7,780 nt of DNA, from positions 1 to 7,780 of the forward strand of contig CALHKJ010000450.1 of NCBI GenBank assembly GCA_938033975.1, written 5' to 3'. This stretch comes from an uncultured Saprospiraceae bacterium (GTDB lineage Bacteria > Bacteroidota > Bacteroidia > Chitinophagales > Saprospiraceae). Positions 1-5,919 of the stretch are shown one piece after another. The position numbers were made by a program, and so were the translations under genes. The notes beneath the pieces were generated by a model that was given only the letters and a program-made list of their open reading frames with translations, was not told where the DNA came from and searched no databases. Position 1 is the first letter of the stretch, and each line of letters begins with the position of its first letter.

Positions 1-719
1 GTCCATGTCCTTTCAATTGTATAATTGCAATCATCATTTGGATTGTCTATAACATCATTTGAGCTTATAGTTATCATAGTACAGCTCGACATAGAAGCTG
101 ATACAGTAGGTTCAGTGGTTGGTATATTATCCGAATCTTCACAATCTACATTTACCTGTGCTGGAGGCCAAGTAATATCTGCTAAAGTCAAAGAATTGGC
201 ATCTCCTTCAATTGTAATTATTTGACTACAAGTTAATACTTGCCCATTAGCAGCAATAACTTCATTACCTAAAATATCAATTAAGGTAAAAGTTCTAGTT
301 ATGGTACCTGTTCCGCAAGCTTCTAAATCAAAGTTTGAACTTTCTGTTACGCTATGACTCAAAGGACAATTATCGTCTAAGAAGGCCAAATCAACACTTC
401 CAAAAACACTGAGATCAGAGGTATCTTCATCACAGTCTATGCTCATATCTGCAGGACAAAATCCAGGAAGAATTACAGGGATATTATTGTCAATTACATT
501 TACAGTCACAGAACAACATTCTTCATCTATTCCATTACTTACCGTTAATTTTACAGTATTAGCTCCTACATTATTACATGCAAAAGCAGTAATATCTAAT
601 GAAAGAGATAGTGTTCCTTCACAACCAATTGTACTTCCATTATCAATATCATCTACTGTCAAGAATCCATTTCCTTCATCGTCAAGAATCAGATCAAATG
701 ATTCAACCGTGTTACAAAC
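1..719 (-). other. HYR-like adhesin modules after the repeat array (partial)
   Basis: Residues 1115-1353 follow the last repeat. Residues about 1115-1197 read L-D-D-E-G-N-G-F-L-T-V-D-D-I-D-N-G-S-T, then S-L-S-L-D-I-T-A-F, then G-A-N-T-V-K-L-T-V-S and a C-S-V-T-V-N-V end. This is a well known repeat type in Bacteroidota HYR-containing proteins. Residues about 1198-1353 start a second type with paired cysteines, G-T-G-T-I-T-R-T-F-T-L-I-D and, at the window edge, C-N-Y-T-I-E-R-T-W-T, which is the closing strand of the HYR-like repeat. The next module or the C-terminal sorting domain would be outside the window. Confidence 0.75.
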
Positions 720-3700
720 TATTTCTTGTGGTATGACAGTATATTCACATTGGCAAGTCGCTTCATTGTATTCATCTAATGTAGTACAATCATTGTCATC
801 ACAATTTGGTGGAGTGATATCAACATTCATACATGTACATGTAGTGGTATTGAAAGAATCTAAGGTTGTACAATCATTGTCATCACAATCTGGGATGGTA
901 ATTGGATCATTAACACAATTACATGTAGTCACATCGTAAAAGTCCATAGTTGTGCAATCATTATCATCACAGTCTGGAACTTCCACCATTGTGTTGACAC
1001 ATTCACAAGTTTCTACATCATAAAAATCTTCAGTATTGCAATTATTGTCATTACAATCAGGCACTTGACTTATCGTATTTATACACTCACAATTTGCAGC
1101 GTCATATATATCATCAGTATTACAGTCACCATCATCACAATCAGGTGGTGGGATTACTGTATGAACACAATTACAATTTACTGAATCATAACTATCTTCA
1201 GTATTACAGTTATTATCATCACAATCAGGTGGTGAAATTAAAGTATTTACACATTCACATGTAGTTACATCATATAGATCTTCAGTGTTACAATCATTAT
1301 CATCACAATCAGGAATATCAATCACTACATTTTCACAAAGGCATGTTTCTGAATTGTAAGTATCGATTGTATTGCAGTTATTATCATCACAATCTGGAGC
1401 TGGAATCACTTCATGTACGCAAATACAATTCACTGTATCATAAAAATCGTGAGTGTTACAATCATTGTCATCGCAATTATCTATCTCAATAGACATATGA
1501 ATACAATCACAAGTCTCTGGATCATAAGTATCTATAGTACTACAGTCATTGTCATTACAATCAGGTAATACTATTGCCTGATATTCGCATTGACAGGTAC
1601 TTGCATTATATGTATCGATTGTTTCGCAATTATTGTCATCACAATCGACTGGTGGATTTACTACATTTACACATTCACATGTTAGGACATCATATAGATC
1701 TGTTGTAGCACAATTATTATCATCACAATCTGGTGCTGGAATAACTGTATATACACAATTACAATTTTCTGCATCGTAGGTATCAATTGTATTACAATCA
1801 TTGTCATCACAGATGAGTGGTGAGATAGCTACATGAGTACAGTTACAAGTAAGTGGATCATAGATATCATCTGTACTACAATCATTGTCATCACAATTAG
1901 GCGTAATATCAATGTGAATACAGTCACAAGTTTGTGGATCGAAAGTATCCAAGGTATTGCAATTACCATCATCACAAGTTCCACTACTACCAACTATGAT
2001 ACTAATGATGTTGGTTTCTCCAATGTAGTATTCACATCCTGCACTTCTTGCACATCTTCTATAGTAAGTAGTTTGTGAAACAATTCCAGGGTCATAAGAT
2101 GGACCTGTAGCACCAGGGATAGTAGTCCAAGGAGAACCTGCGCCACCCCCACTAAAGACATTTGTGTGAGATTGAATCCAAATATATTCTATATCTCCAC
2201 ATCCTCCTGATGGTAGGTTTATACTAGTTATTGGATCAGCATCAAAAGGACCACAGCTTTCTTGGTTGCCTCCAATGTTACCAGGGAAGGTTACATTGTT
2301 ACATACTGGTGTATACTCACATTCACAAGTTTCTGGATTGAAGCTATCTGCTGTTCCACAATTTTGATCGTCACAACTTGGGTTACTGATAACTGTATAT
2401 TCACATTCACAAGTATTTGGATTAAAGTAATCTTGAGTTGTACAATTCCAATCATTACAATTTTGAACCTCTCCTACTGTGATGCAGATTATATTTGACT
2501 CTCCTGGAAACTCAGTACAAGTCTCTGTTCTTGCACATCTCAAATAGCACATTGTTCCAGATGCTTGAAATGGCGGATCATAGGTAATTCCATTTGCATT
2601 AGGAATAATTGACCAATAAGAGTTTGGATATCCGTAATAAGGTACATTGACTGGACTCTGCAACCACATATATTCAATTTCACCACATCCTCCGATGGCT
2701 GGTTCTAAACTTGCTATTGGTGCAGGATTAAAAGGACCACAATTTCCTTGATCATAACCAATCCAACCTCCATTTGTCACATTTGTGCAAATATCTATGT
2801 ATTCACATTCACAAGTAGAATAATTAAATACATCTTCAGTTGCACAATTGTAATCATTGCAAGGAACATCTACAATTGGTTCGTTTACACAGTTACAAGT
2901 ATATGGATCAAAATAGTCATTGGTATAACAAAGACCATCATCACATATTTGCGGATTAATTGGGATGAATATGCATTCGCAAGTATTATCATCGTAAATA
3001 TCAATTGTGGTACAATCATTATCGTTACAAACTGGGATCGGAATAGGATCACAATTGCAGGTACTTGGATTATATATTTCACATTCTGGGTCACAGGAAG
3101 GTTGATCTACCCCAGTCCCGGTGCACGGCACACAAATTTCTAGTGAGCATGCATCTAATATTATTACATCATTAGTGGTACAAGGATTATTATCATTACA
3201 AGCTTGATTGATAAATATCGAACAACTTTCAACTGGTGTTCCCATGCAAGGAGCACATATATCTCCCGAGCAGGCATCAAGTGATTGCATATCATTTTCT
3301 GTACATGGATTGTTGTCATTACAAGGAATCATATTGATAACAAAGCAATCATCGGCAGTACCTGAACCTGTACAAGGTGCGCAAATCGCACCGGTACAAG
3401 CGTCTACTAATTGTATATCATATATTGTACATGGATTAAAATCATTACAGGCTACTGCAATTGTAGATCCACAGGCTGCGGGCACTGTTGGTGGCACCAA
3501 TGTTATATTGGGCACAGCTATCTGGCAAGGCGTTGGCACGGCATCACAACTGATTGGGCATACCATATCTTGTGAAGCAACAACCAATGACAAATTACTC
3601 AGGTTGAGGGTTTCACCACAGATATAAGTCAGAGGTCCAAAAACTACAATCTGTGCTCCCGTTCCATCTACTGTTAAACTTTGAGGAACCAAGTTAGCAC

Positions 3701-4061
3701 TGCACATGGATACATCACATGCATTTGTACCGTTAGTTAAATTACCAAAAAGCCCTAAGATGTTTGCACCTTCTGTTTGGTTAATAATACTTAGGTTAAT
3801 ATTCATTGTAACAGCTTCGCCAGCTACACATGGAGCACAATAAGGTGTATCTCCTTCTAAGTAGGCGTCTAATATCAGAATACCTGGATCATCACAAGTT
3901 GCTAATGTAGGCATACACTGTGAAAGATCGACTTGGTTTATTGGGCTTGCTTGTACTGGGCAAGTTTGTGAAATCGCTTGATTGCTAACAGAAGCTAACA
4001 AACAAAACGAAGCCATAAGAACAATATGCTTCAAGTTGCAGTTTTTTGTAAAAAAATTCAT
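1..4061 (-). CDS. Giant secreted cysteine-rich repeat protein with Ig-like and HYR-like modules (3' end outside window)
   Basis: One stop-free frame of 1,353 codons reads leftward from ATG at 4061 and leaves the window still open. An in-frame TAA at 4086-4088 limits the start, and ATG is preferred over a GTG two codons upstream. Residues 1-32 form a signal peptide (KHIVLMASFCLLASVS core, ending AISQ), so the product is exported. Residues 33-204 are an N-terminal domain with about a dozen cysteines that I cannot name. Residues 205-344 are long Cys repeats. Residues 345-1114 hold twenty 28-residue, four-Cys repeats interrupted by two Ig-like modules (about 425-534 and 587-695). Residues 1115-1353 are HYR-like modules typical of Bacteroidota adhesins, ending in the familiar YTIERTWT motif. 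The mature chain has more than 100 cysteines, probably paired as disulphides outside the cytoplasm. Such proteins usually end in a type IX secretion or gliding-associated C-terminal domain, which would lie beyond position 1. A surface fibre or adhesin role is inference; no enzyme motif was seen. Confidence 0.93.
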   Translation of the reverse strand, partial: MNFFTKNCNLKHIVLMASFCLLASVSNQAISQTCPVQASPINQVDLSQCMPTLATCDDPGILILDAYLEGDTPYCAPCVAGEAVTMNINLSIINQTEGANILGLFGNLTNGTNACDVSMCSANLVPQSLTVDGTGAQIVVFGPLTYICGETLNLSNLSLVVASQDMVCPISCDAVPTPCQIAVPNITLVPPTVPAACGSTIAVACNDFNPCTIYDIQLVDACTGAICAPCTGSGTADDCFVINMIPCNDNNPCTENDMQSLDACSGDICAPCMGTPVESCSIFINQACNDNNPCTTNDVIILDACSLEICVPCTGTGVDQPSCDPECEIYNPSTCNCDPIPIPVCNDNDCTTIDIYDDNTCECIFIPINPQICDDGLCYTNDYFDPYTCNCVNEPIVDVPCNDYNCATEDVFNYSTCECEYIDICTNVTNGGWIGYDQGNCGPFNPAPIASLEPAIGGCGEIEYMWLQSPVNVPYYGYPNSYWSIIPNANGITYDPPFQASGTMCYLRCARTETCTEFPGESNIICITVGEVQNCNDWNCTTQDYFNPNTCECEYTVISNPSCDDQNCGTADSFNPETCECEYTPVCNNVTFPGNIGGNQESCGPFDADPITSINLPSGGCGDIEYIWIQSHTNVFSGGGAGSPWTTIPGATGPSYDPGIVSQTTYYRRCARSAGCEYYIGETNIISIIVGSSGTCDDGNCNTLDTFDPQTCDCIHIDITPNCDDNDCSTDDIYDPLTCNCTHVAISPLICDDNDCNTIDTYDAENCNCVYTVIPAPDCDDNNCATTDLYDVLTCECVNVVNPPVDCDDNNCETIDTYNASTCQCEYQAIVLPDCNDNDCSTIDTYDPETCDCIHMSIEIDNCDDNDCNTHDFYDTVNCICVHEVIPAPDCDDNNCNTIDTYNSETCLCENVVIDIPDCDDNDCNTEDLYDVTTCECVNTLISPPDCDDNNCNTEDSYDSVNCNCVHTVIPPPDCDDGDCNTDDIYDAANCECINTISQVPDCNDNNCNTEDFYDVETCECVNTMVEVPDCDDNDCTTMDFYDVTTCNCVNDPITIPDCDDNDCTTLDSFNTTTCTCMNVDITPPNCDDNDCTTLDEYNEATCQCEYTVIPQEIVCNTVESFDLILDDEGNGFLTVDDIDNGSTIGCEGTLSLSLDITAFACNNVGANTVKLTVSNGIDEECCSVTVNVIDNNIPVILPGFCPADMSIDCDEDTSDLSVFGSVDLAFLDDNCPLSHSVTESSNFDLEACGTGTITRTFTLIDILGNEVIAANGQVLTCSQIITIEGDANSLTLADITWPPAQVNVDCEDSDNIPTTEPTVSASMSSCTMITISSNDVIDNPNDDCNYTIERTW
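720..1976 (-). repeat. Tandem array of fifteen 28-residue, four-cysteine repeats (84-nt period)
   Basis: Units 6-20 have first-Cys codons whose top base lies at 1976, then 1895, and from there every 84 nt (1811, 1727, 1643 … 887, 803). Unit 6 is 27 residues; the next fourteen are all exactly 28 with no insertion or deletion. In all twenty units of the protein, Cys is at positions 1, 6, 17 and 19, Asp at 3 and 10, Thr at 8, an aromatic at 12, Asp/Asn at 2 and 13, and Thr/Asn at 16. Positions 20-28 vary and are usually hydrophobic and proline-rich, often ending P-D. The DNA of the units has diverged well beyond the conserved codons, so the array is old or under diversifying drift rather than recently amplified. 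Confidence 0.95.
1977..2303 (-). other. Ig-like module 2 within the giant protein
   Basis: Residues about 587-695 are a second copy of the module at 2460-2789: C-N-N-V-T opening, S-C-G-P-F, G-G-C-G-D-I-E-Y-I-W, W-T-T-I-P-G-A-T-G-P-S-Y-D-P, Y-Y-R-R-C-A-R and G-E-T-N-I. By eye roughly half of the aligned first 45 residues match copy 1. The W-x-x-I-P-G-A and Y-R-R-C-A-R motifs are widespread in large Bacteroidota secreted proteins. It is followed directly by the uninterrupted repeat array. Confidence 0.75.
2304..2459 (-). repeat. 28-residue Cys repeats, units 4-5, between the two Ig-like modules
   Basis: First Cys codons are at residues 535 and 563, again 28 apart. Both units carry C-E-C-E-Y-T after the fourth cysteine. 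Unit 5 ends after 24 residues, exactly as unit 3 does, before the second Ig-like module. The repeated layout of a truncated unit followed by an Ig-like module suggests the pair was duplicated as one block. Confidence 0.85.
2460..2789 (-). other. Ig-like module 1 within the giant protein
   Basis: Residues about 425-534 form a non-repeat insertion between repeat units 3 and 4. Visible marks are a C-x-N-V-T opening, a N-C-G-P-F motif, G-G-C-G-E-I-E-Y-M-W, a W-S-I-I-P strand, T-Y-D-P, and Y-L-R-C-A-R followed by G-E-S-N-I. This pattern is common in Ig/PKD-like modules of Bacteroidota surface proteins, where it forms a beta-sandwich. It is clearly paralogous to the module at 1977-2303. It holds seven cysteines, two more than its partner. 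Ligand or partner unknown. Confidence 0.7.
2790..3029 (-). repeat. 28-residue Cys repeats, units 1-3
   Basis: First Cys codons fall at residues 345, 373 and 401, so spacing is exactly 28 residues (84 nt). Each unit fits C-[DN]-D-x-x-C-x-T-x-D-x-[YF]-[DN]-x-x-T-C-x-C. Unit 3 stops after 24 residues (…CECEYIDI) and runs straight into the first Ig-like module. These units are more diverged from the consensus than those of the long array. Confidence 0.85.
3030..3449 (-). repeat. Three long-form Cys repeats (about 41 residues each) plus a shortened unit
   Basis: These lie inside the giant protein. Units begin at Cys205, Cys247 and Cys288 (spacing 42 and 41 residues). They share the pattern C-N-D-x-N-P-C-T-x-x-D, then L-D-A-C, then I-C-x-P-C-x-G. 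After the third unit, residues about 317-344 look like a shortened unit (C-D-P-E-C, then Y-N-P-S-T-C-N-C) that lacks the T-x-D part. The shared CNDxN...CT..D core makes these relatives of the 28-residue repeats that follow, with an extra Cys-rich loop. The pattern resembles C-D-D-G-N-x-C-T repeats found in other secreted bacterial proteins. Function is unknown. Confidence 0.8.
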
Positions 4062-4400
4062 ACTCACAGGTTTTTCACCAAATAGTTAGTTGGTACTCAG
4101 CAATACGCCAAGTACAAATAGAAATTGATCTATCTAAATAAAACCTATTTTCTTACTTAATCTATTGAGACATAAATGGAGGTAAATATCACACGTAGTG
4201 CGATGTTCAGATTTCCGTCCTTTGAATAGTTCAGTAAGGATTACCCTAATGAAACAGCATTATCCCTTAAAAAGCTGCCTTAGGCATCCCAAACTCTGCT
4301 CAAGGTAAAAGATTTGCCTACTAGCAGCCATTTTTACATTGGCAGATTTATTAAATTAACCTTAATGTTAAGGAAAATGAAAATGCACATCTTAGGATAT
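4062..4400. other. Non-coding gap upstream of the giant repeat gene
   Basis: This 339-nt stretch separates two minus-strand genes and has no credible frame on either strand. It presumably carries the promoter of the giant gene. I looked for the Bacteroidota TAnnTTTG / TTG promoter pattern; only partial TATTTG matches occur (minus strand, near 4080 and 4115), which is not enough to call. Weak inverted repeats are present, including TAGGCA (4281-4286) with TGCCTA (4315-4320) and the dyad at 4360-4373. I see no tRNA or recognisable riboswitch. Confidence 0.6.
4360..4373 (-). terminator. Short dyad downstream of the VOC gene, possible weak terminator
   Basis: CCTTAA-TG-TTAAGG is a perfect 6-bp inverted repeat with a 2-nt centre, 27 nt after the VOC stop codon. 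On the minus strand it is followed by an AT-rich stretch but not by a clean T run. The centre is too short for a relaxed hairpin loop, so a protein-binding site or chance are also possible. Confidence 0.25.
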
Positions 4401-4799
4401 TTATTTTTTGGTGTTAAGGCCCGCTGAAATGTCAATAGAATGTTCTTTTGCAGATCTGAATCCGATTAAGTTATTATCTGGATCTCTAAATTTTGCAATG
4501 GTGCCCCAGTCAAATTCAGCATATGAATAATTAATATTATTCAGATCTAAAATTTTGCAGGCTTCTCTTACATTATCAACGTTGAATCTAATGCAGCTTC
4601 TGTCTATAAAGTTTTCTTCAGGGCTTTTGAGATCCGTCATATCATCGACTTCTACCATTAAATAACTGCCGTAAAAATCGAAACAACAGAGGTCCTTTTT
4701 TACATATAGAACCTCTAAACCCAAAAGGTCTCTGTAGAATTCAACACATTTTTCAAAATTGATGGTATATAATATAAACCCTGTCTTTGATATATTCAT
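4401..4799 (-). CDS. Small VOC-superfamily (glyoxalase/bleomycin-resistance fold) protein
   Basis: The 132-residue product has the usual length of a single two-module VOC protein. Module 1 shows the F-E-K-C-V-E-F-Y-R-D-L-L-G-L helix (residues 15-28) and the strand Y-L-M-V-E (46-50). Module 2 shows I-R-F-N-V-D-N-V (70-77) and the C-terminal F-R-D-P-D-N-N-L-I-G-F strand (104-114), the VOC hallmark. No signal peptide, so it is cytoplasmic. Members bind small molecules or catalyse metal-dependent reactions. Here three of the four usual metal-ligand positions look replaced (about Gly7, Cys69 and Gly113 for His, His and Glu), with only Glu50 kept, so a binding or non-metal role is more likely than glyoxalase I activity. 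The start is ATG at 4799; another ATG 11 nt upstream meets a stop after three codons. It is transcribed away from 5036 and toward the giant gene, with a 339-nt gap after it. Substrate unknown. Confidence 0.85.
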   Translation of the reverse strand: MNISKTGFILYTINFEKCVEFYRDLLGLEVLYVKKDLCCFDFYGSYLMVEVDDMTDLKSPEENFIDRSCIRFNVDNVREACKILDLNNINYSYAEFDWGTIAKFRDPDNNLIGFRSAKEHSIDISAGLNTKK

Positions 4800-4821
4800 T
4801 TCGACATTTTTAGATTAAAGC

Positions 4822-4841
4822 ATAGTATTTGCATATACTAT
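4822..4841. promoter_or_regulatory. Dyad ATAGTAT-N6-ATACTAT upstream of the VOC gene
   Basis: A perfect 7-bp inverted repeat with a 6-nt centre lies 22 nt upstream of the VOC start codon, in the 236-nt gap between divergent genes. Its position fits an operator overlapping the promoter or 5' leader of the VOC gene. A leader hairpin or chance in AT-rich DNA are alternatives. The rest of the gap (to 5035) has a TATATTTC at 4997-5004 that is one base from the Bacteroidota -7 consensus for the 5036 gene, but no convincing -33 partner. Confidence 0.35.
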
Positions 4842-5035
4842 TTAACATTTGCGGAAGCGAAAAGATATCTTCCGATTATCATTATGTAACTATAGCAAAG
4901 GCTAGTACGTATCTAACACAAAAGAAGCAAAATCCCAATTCATCAAAAAATATGGTGCTTTTATCGATAATTAGGGTGATAAAGAGGATTTTAGGCTATA
5001 TTTCTATTAAATATTAAATACAATAAATTAAAAAC

Positions 5036-5860
5036 ATGAAAATTTTGAAATCCCTACTTCTTACCGCTTTTATTTTTTCTCTTGGAAGTGTTTCGCATGC
5101 ACAATCCGTAGATGAAATTATAGATGGTTATTATGAATTGATTGGAGGAAAAGATGCATGGAAAAAGCTTGAAGGCATCAGATATGAAGCGAAAGTAAAT
5201 CAAGGAGGAATGGAAATCCCTCTAGAGATGGTACAAACTAAAAGCGGCATCTCTTACTCAAAGGCGAGTTTCCAAGGAATGAGTTTCATGCAAGGTGTAT
5301 ATGATGGAGAAACTTTGTGGAATACAAATTTCCAAACTATGAAACCTGAGAAAGTAACTTCTGAGGATCTGGAAAACCACAAACTTACTTTAAATGATTT
5401 TCCTGATGCTTTGATTAACTATAAGGAGAATGAGTATACCGCAGAATATGTTGCTACAGAAACTTTCGATGGTACTGATGCATACAAAATCAAATTGGTG
5501 AAAGAGCAAATTACCGTTGATGGAGAAAAGCAAGACGATGTTGAGTTTTACTTTTTTGAAGTAGATTCTGGCGCACTAATTGGCCAACAACAAGAGATTA
5601 CTTCTGGACCTATGGCAGGTGTAGTATCTGAAACAAAATTTAGTGACTATGAAGAATACGATGGTCTGTATTTTCCAATGACAATTACGCAAGGTGTGAA
5701 AGATGGACAATCATCTTCAATTGTGATTGAATCCGTTGAACTAAATCCAGAGTTTGATCAGTCTATTTTGAAATTTCCTGAAGTTGCAGAAGAAAAGGTA
5801 GATGATGTGAAAGAAGAAATGAAGAAAGATGGGATGAAAAAACCTGAAGATAAAAAATAA
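5036..5860 (+). CDS. Exported LolA/LolB-like (outer-membrane lipoprotein-sorting type) protein
   Basis: The 274-residue product has a signal peptide at residues 1-22 (KS-LLLTAFIFSLGSV-SHA, cut before Q23), so it works in the periplasm or beyond. The mature start fits the Bacteroidota family annotated as outer membrane lipoprotein-sorting protein: I-I-D-G-Y-Y-E-L-I-G-G-K-D-A-W-K-K-L-E-G-I (28-48), a Y-D-G-E-T-L-W strand (89-95), F-S-D-Y-E-E-Y-D-G-L-Y-F-P-M (202-215) and V-E-L-N-P-E-F-D (234-241). The family is expected to form a half-barrel that holds a lipid or lipoprotein acyl chain, but its substrate is generally unproven. There is no lipobox Cys. The last 24 residues are a very charged Lys/Glu/Asp tail, which is unusual and may be flexible. 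The start is preceded by A-rich sequence (AATTAAAAAC) instead of a Shine-Dalgarno motif, as is normal in this phylum. The next gene starts 59 nt downstream on the same strand, so co-transcription is likely. Confidence 0.85.
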   Translation: MKILKSLLLTAFIFSLGSVSHAQSVDEIIDGYYELIGGKDAWKKLEGIRYEAKVNQGGMEIPLEMVQTKSGISYSKASFQGMSFMQGVYDGETLWNTNFQTMKPEKVTSEDLENHKLTLNDFPDALINYKENEYTAEYVATETFDGTDAYKIKLVKEQITVDGEKQDDVEFYFFEVDSGALIGQQQEITSGPMAGVVSETKFSDYEEYDGLYFPMTITQGVKDGQSSSIVIESVELNPEFDQSILKFPEVAEEKVDDVKEEMKKDGMKKPEDKK

Positions 5861-5873
5861 AATATTCAACATT

Positions 5874-5897
5874 GCTCCCTGGTATTGGCCAGGGAGC
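5874..5897 (+). terminator. Hairpin between the LolA/LolB-like and propeller genes
   Basis: GCTCCCTGG (5874-5882) pairs perfectly with CCAGGGAGC (5889-5897) around a 6-nt TATTGG loop. ATTG/CAAT can extend the stem with one bulged C. It starts 13 nt after the stop codon at 5860. It is GC-rich against an AT-rich background, but what follows (CAATTCCTAAATTAAAAAC) has no T run. It may be a partial terminator or an mRNA 3' stabiliser that lowers expression of the downstream gene relative to the upstream one. Confidence 0.55.
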
Positions 5898-5919
5898 CAA
5901 TTCCTAAATTAAAAACAAG

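Noticed and set aside
439..939. Plus-strand open frame of 166 codons, and others at 25-225, 1833-2078, 2262-2498, 2748-3143 and 3208-3627
   Set aside because: All lie antisense to the continuous 1,353-codon minus-strand frame. They stay open only because the repeated Asp/Asn/Cys/Thr codons give stop-poor antisense sequence; their translations are low-complexity Ser/Thr/Ile/Val strings.
720..1976. CRISPR-like or satellite DNA repeat
   Set aside because: The 84-nt period is an exact multiple of three, stays in frame with an open gene, and conservation is at the amino-acid level; there are no identical direct repeats with unique spacers.
2885..3094. Minus-strand 69-codon frame
   Set aside because: It overlaps repeat units 1-3 of the giant protein in another frame and lacks any recognisable motif.
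4260..4345. Possible structured RNA from several short inverted repeats (GCTGCC/GGCAG, TAGGCA/TGCCTA)
   Set aside because: The arms are only 5-6 bp with long loops and do not nest into a convincing fold; chance pairing is likely.
4829..5017. Plus-strand 62-codon frame in the gap between divergent genes
   Set aside because: It has no family resemblance, starts inside the 4822-4841 dyad, and has a composition expected of AT-rich non-coding DNA.
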